64,000 nucleotides of DNA. Source: Prochilodus magdalenae. Its lineage: Eukaryota; Chordata; Actinopteri; Characiformes; Prochilodontidae. Under the pieces are notes generated by a model. That model ran no database searches and was not told the DNA's origin. It saw nothing but the letters and a program-made list of their open reading frames with translations. Position 1 is the first letter of the stretch. Each line of letters opens with the position of its first letter. The DNA lies in NCBI GenBank assembly GCA_024036415.1, contig JAMWET010001656.1, forward strand, positions 1 through 64,000. Reading direction: 5' to 3'. The translations under genes were made by a program, and so were the position numbers. Positions 25,696 through 64,000 of this stretch are shown one piece after another.

Positions 25696-25802
25696 GTTGG
25701 TAAGTTGTGTTGCACTGATAAAGATGCCATATTAGTATTGGCATGACTGCATGAAACTGGCACTTCCACGCAACATTACTATGTTATTTTACATCATAAT
25801 AG

Positions 25803-25865
25803 CACATGGGTGGATGCTGCTCCACACGTGTGAGCAGTTAGAAGGTCCAGAGGGGTGCCTATATA

Positions 25866-25938
<73 letters not shown>

Positions 25939-26606
25939 TTTAGTGAAGCTAAGTATGTTTGTACCTGTGATGTATAACATAGATTTTATTTCCAAAAAAT
26001 ATATGAAGAATGGAATTATGTATGCATATCAGGAGCTATCAGGAGATAATTAGGTTAGAGTTAGTTTCTGTATTGGTTTTTTTTTAAGTATTAGGTATTA
26101 GTAATCAGTATTGAAGTGAAGCTATTTTATTGGTGCGTCTCTATCATCACATCCAACCACTCTTCACCTTATGCATTTGCAGGTGAAAGACAAATGCCCT
26201 TTCACTTTGTTAACCATCAGAATTCAGCTAAAACTGATGTTACCTGATGCATCTGTTTGCCAAAATACTATGACCAAAACGAACCTTGATACATGTTCAT
26301 ACTCATCCTCCACAATTGAAAGCATATGGTAATCAGACACAGAAACCTTTACTTCTCTCAAAACCTCTACATTGAGCAACATAATGTTTCCACACCGATA
26401 GTGAAAAACAACACGAGCATCGTCCTCACATAGCAAACCTGTGGCAAGTCATACAACAAGGGCCGATTGTTAAAAATGCATTTGTAAAAATGACATTCAA
26501 TAATCAATGAGTGTGAGTGCTGCTTGATGGAGAGCTTTTTTAACAGCACATGGGTGGCTGCTTCTCCGCACGTGTGTGCAGCTAGAAGGCCCAGAGGGGT
26601 GTGTAT
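25803..26606 (+). repeat. Direct repeat pair flanking a 690-base spacer
   Basis: The segment at 25803-25860 (GCACATGGGTGGATGCTGCT ... AGAAGGTCCAGAGGGGTG) recurs at 26548-26606 with only a few substitutions, and both copies end in alternating TATA or TGTG sequence. The pair may be two copies of one element or a local duplication. Confidence 0.7.
25857..25936. repeat. (AT)n microsatellite
   Basis: About 75 bases of alternating AT with a single GT interruption, directly after one copy of the duplicated segment. Confidence 0.95.
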
Positions 26607-27754
26607 GTGTACAGAAGGCCACACAGATGTGCCTTGGCCCTGCTTCCCTTAGTCACTATAGGGCATACGGTCAAAATGGGGCAAACCACAAAGGGATAAG
26701 GACACAAACTTGGATACACACATCGAAAAAAAAGTTTAAGTTTGTGCAGGATTTCCACAAGAACGAAGTTTGTTTCTTTAATTGCCAGTCAACCGGTAAA
26801 TACAAATCATTCCATTTTTAGTGTCACAAAATTTATATTTAACACTAAACAACAAATTCCTCAACACAGTAGAACATTTTCCCATATTTTGTGCATCAGT
26901 ACTCTGCTTTACAGCTTCTGTTCTTTGTAGGAGTGCTAAGTTGCTGAGTTGCTATTTCTGCTTCCCTCAATCTAAGCAATCTCAACACATTCACTGAGCA
27001 TGTACTGAGCACAGCAGTATCAAATTTGGCAAAGTTGTCTTCTCACAGTGGTTTTGGTTTGTCTTTTATTTTTCTTGTGCTCTTTCTTATGCAGTTGGAT
27101 GAATTATATGTCATTTACTCTAAAATATATTAGAATAAATGTGCACCCATTAGACCCATTAGTATTATAGCAAGACCATCTAAAGCATCTCCACCAAGCC
27201 CCAAATAATGTTGATGTTATTAGTTTGTTAGTTAAATGCCCATAAGGCAAACTTCATTATATCAGCAGCTGAATAATATGAAAGTAGGATCAGAGAACAT
27301 GTCGTGGCACAAACTCGTGCTCACATCGGCTCACTCTGCAGAACAGGAGGCGGATCGAGCAGTGGTTCTCTTGGTTCACATAATTTAAATAAAAAAAAAA
27401 GACAACTGAGAACAGACCACTGCGTTGATGTAACTTGTCATATTCATATGGAAATTATGAAGGTATGACTTTTAAATCAAATAAATATAATGCATTACGT
27501 TTTTATCAGTACCCCCCCCCACACACACACACACACACACACATACAGACAGACAGATAGATAGACATGCATGCACACAGCCCCAGGAGACATTTCACAT
27601 GACCAATCAGAAAGCGTCAGGAAGTTGGCAAATGTTTTACTCGCACTCAACAGAAATCAAAACTCGGATGCAACCTCTGATGGTCTATTAGACAGCAAAG
27701 CAAAAGCATAGAAAGCACGAGAAAGAACGAGAGAGAGAGAGACACTGAAAAAGT

Positions 27755-63331
<35,577 letters not shown>

Positions 63332-63689
63332 GTATGAATGACACCATGCAGCAGATTTTAAATTCCTGTGCACATTAACCCCTTTAGGTGTGGAAAAACT
63401 GCAGTGCTTCTTACATTTACTTTAACATTTATTGTTACTTCAAATACAATGAACTCAAAATATGTAATGTTTCATTTAGTACAAAAGTAGTATCTATAAG
63501 ACGCTGTGTCGATTCAGTGCATAAAGAACACTTGAGATCTAACATGACACTGCATCAACAATAGCTGACATAACCAAATGGGCAAAGGAAAACTTTGGCA
63601 AACACAGTAATACAAAGTTACATTCATGCCACTTAAAACTTGGCTGTGCAAAACAGAATCCCTGTGTTAACCATGTACTAAAGCAGCAT

Positions 63690-64000
63690 CAACTTCTCTG
63701 GGCTCTGAGGCATCTGGTATAGACCATCACAAAATGGATTGTGGTCAGACAAATCAGCATTCCAGGTCTTTTTTGGACAGAATAGATGCTGTGTGCTCTG
63801 GACTAAAGACACAAAGAACCATCCAGACTGTTATGAACAAGTCCAAAAGCCAGAGTCTGTCCTGGTATGGGGTCAGCGTGTCTGTTCTTGGCAAAGGCAG
63901 TGTACACTTTTGTGATGCAGTATTAATTCCAAAAAAGTACATTGAGATCTTAGAGCCACAAATGCCAAATTTAAGAAGACATATTTAGGAGTCACGTCTC
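63690..64000 (+). pseudogene. Mariner/Tc1-like transposase fossil, runs off the window
   Basis: The region includes DQTNQHSRSFLDRIDAVCSG and SWYGVSVSVLGKGSVHFCDA, then VLIPKKYIEILEPQMPN. With small losses this matches a common fish mariner-like transposase (SDESAFQVFFG..., VMVWGCVSALGKG.LHFCDG, AEKYIEILEQHM). Frameshifts and substitutions show it is dead. It lies in the rapgef3 intron after the exon ending 63331 and is cut by the window edge. Confidence 0.7.

Larger units (their letters stand above)
24053..27754. other. Intergenic between slc48a1 and rapgef3
   Basis: This holds the slc48a1 promoter side, AAC/ATT-rich simple sequence (24236-24345), a fish interspersed repeat at about 25595-25695, a TA microsatellite, a duplicated segment (25803-25860 and 26548-26606) and an AC microsatellite at 27514-27542. 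No additional gene is supported. Confidence 0.55.

Overview
The window is vertebrate nuclear DNA, almost certainly from a ray-finned (teleost) fish, possibly an otophysan. It is AT-rich, its genes are split by many GT-AG introns, it is full of dinucleotide and GATA microsatellites, and it carries several interspersed repeats that I recognise as typical of teleosts. There are no operons and no RNA genes that I can support. Short open frames are mostly chance or microsatellite artefacts, so the real genes were rebuilt from exons, splice sites, reading phase and protein similarity.

Layout. (1) 846-7234, minus strand: a 10-exon secreted protein of the glycoside hydrolase 18 (chitinase-like) fold. 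Its catalytic motif is destroyed and a histidine-rich tail of about 110 residues is attached. (2) 9020-19062, minus strand: a complete 20-coding-exon slc26a9 (anion channel/transporter) with a TATA promoter and a non-coding first exon near 19.75-19.87 kb. (3) 22320-24052, minus strand: complete three-exon slc48a1 (heme transporter HRG1). (4) From about 27.8 kb to the right edge, plus strand: rapgef3 (EPAC1, the cAMP-activated Rap exchange factor), incomplete at its 3' end. Seventeen internal exons (36565-63331) encode the DEP, cyclic-nucleotide-binding, REM and start of the RA domain. Candidate first exons lie at 27755, 32487 and 37895. The divergent slc48a1/rapgef3 pair matches the neighbourhood of these genes in mammals (human 12q13).

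The genes act separately: heme export from endo-lysosomes (slc48a1), epithelial chloride/bicarbonate transport (slc26a9), cAMP-Rap signalling (rapgef3), and an extracellular chitinase-like protein of unknown role. The main curiosities are the histidine-rich GH18 pseudoenzyme, a U12-type AT-AC intron in rapgef3, a GC-AG intron in the GH18 gene, a very short last coding exon in slc26a9, and a duplicated CCAAT promoter at 37.67 kb whose exon does not join the rest of rapgef3 in frame. Others are a cluster of CTCF-like motifs between the first two genes and several unnamed inverted-repeat elements in introns. At least three decayed Tc1/mariner-type transposase fragments lie in or next to rapgef3 introns.
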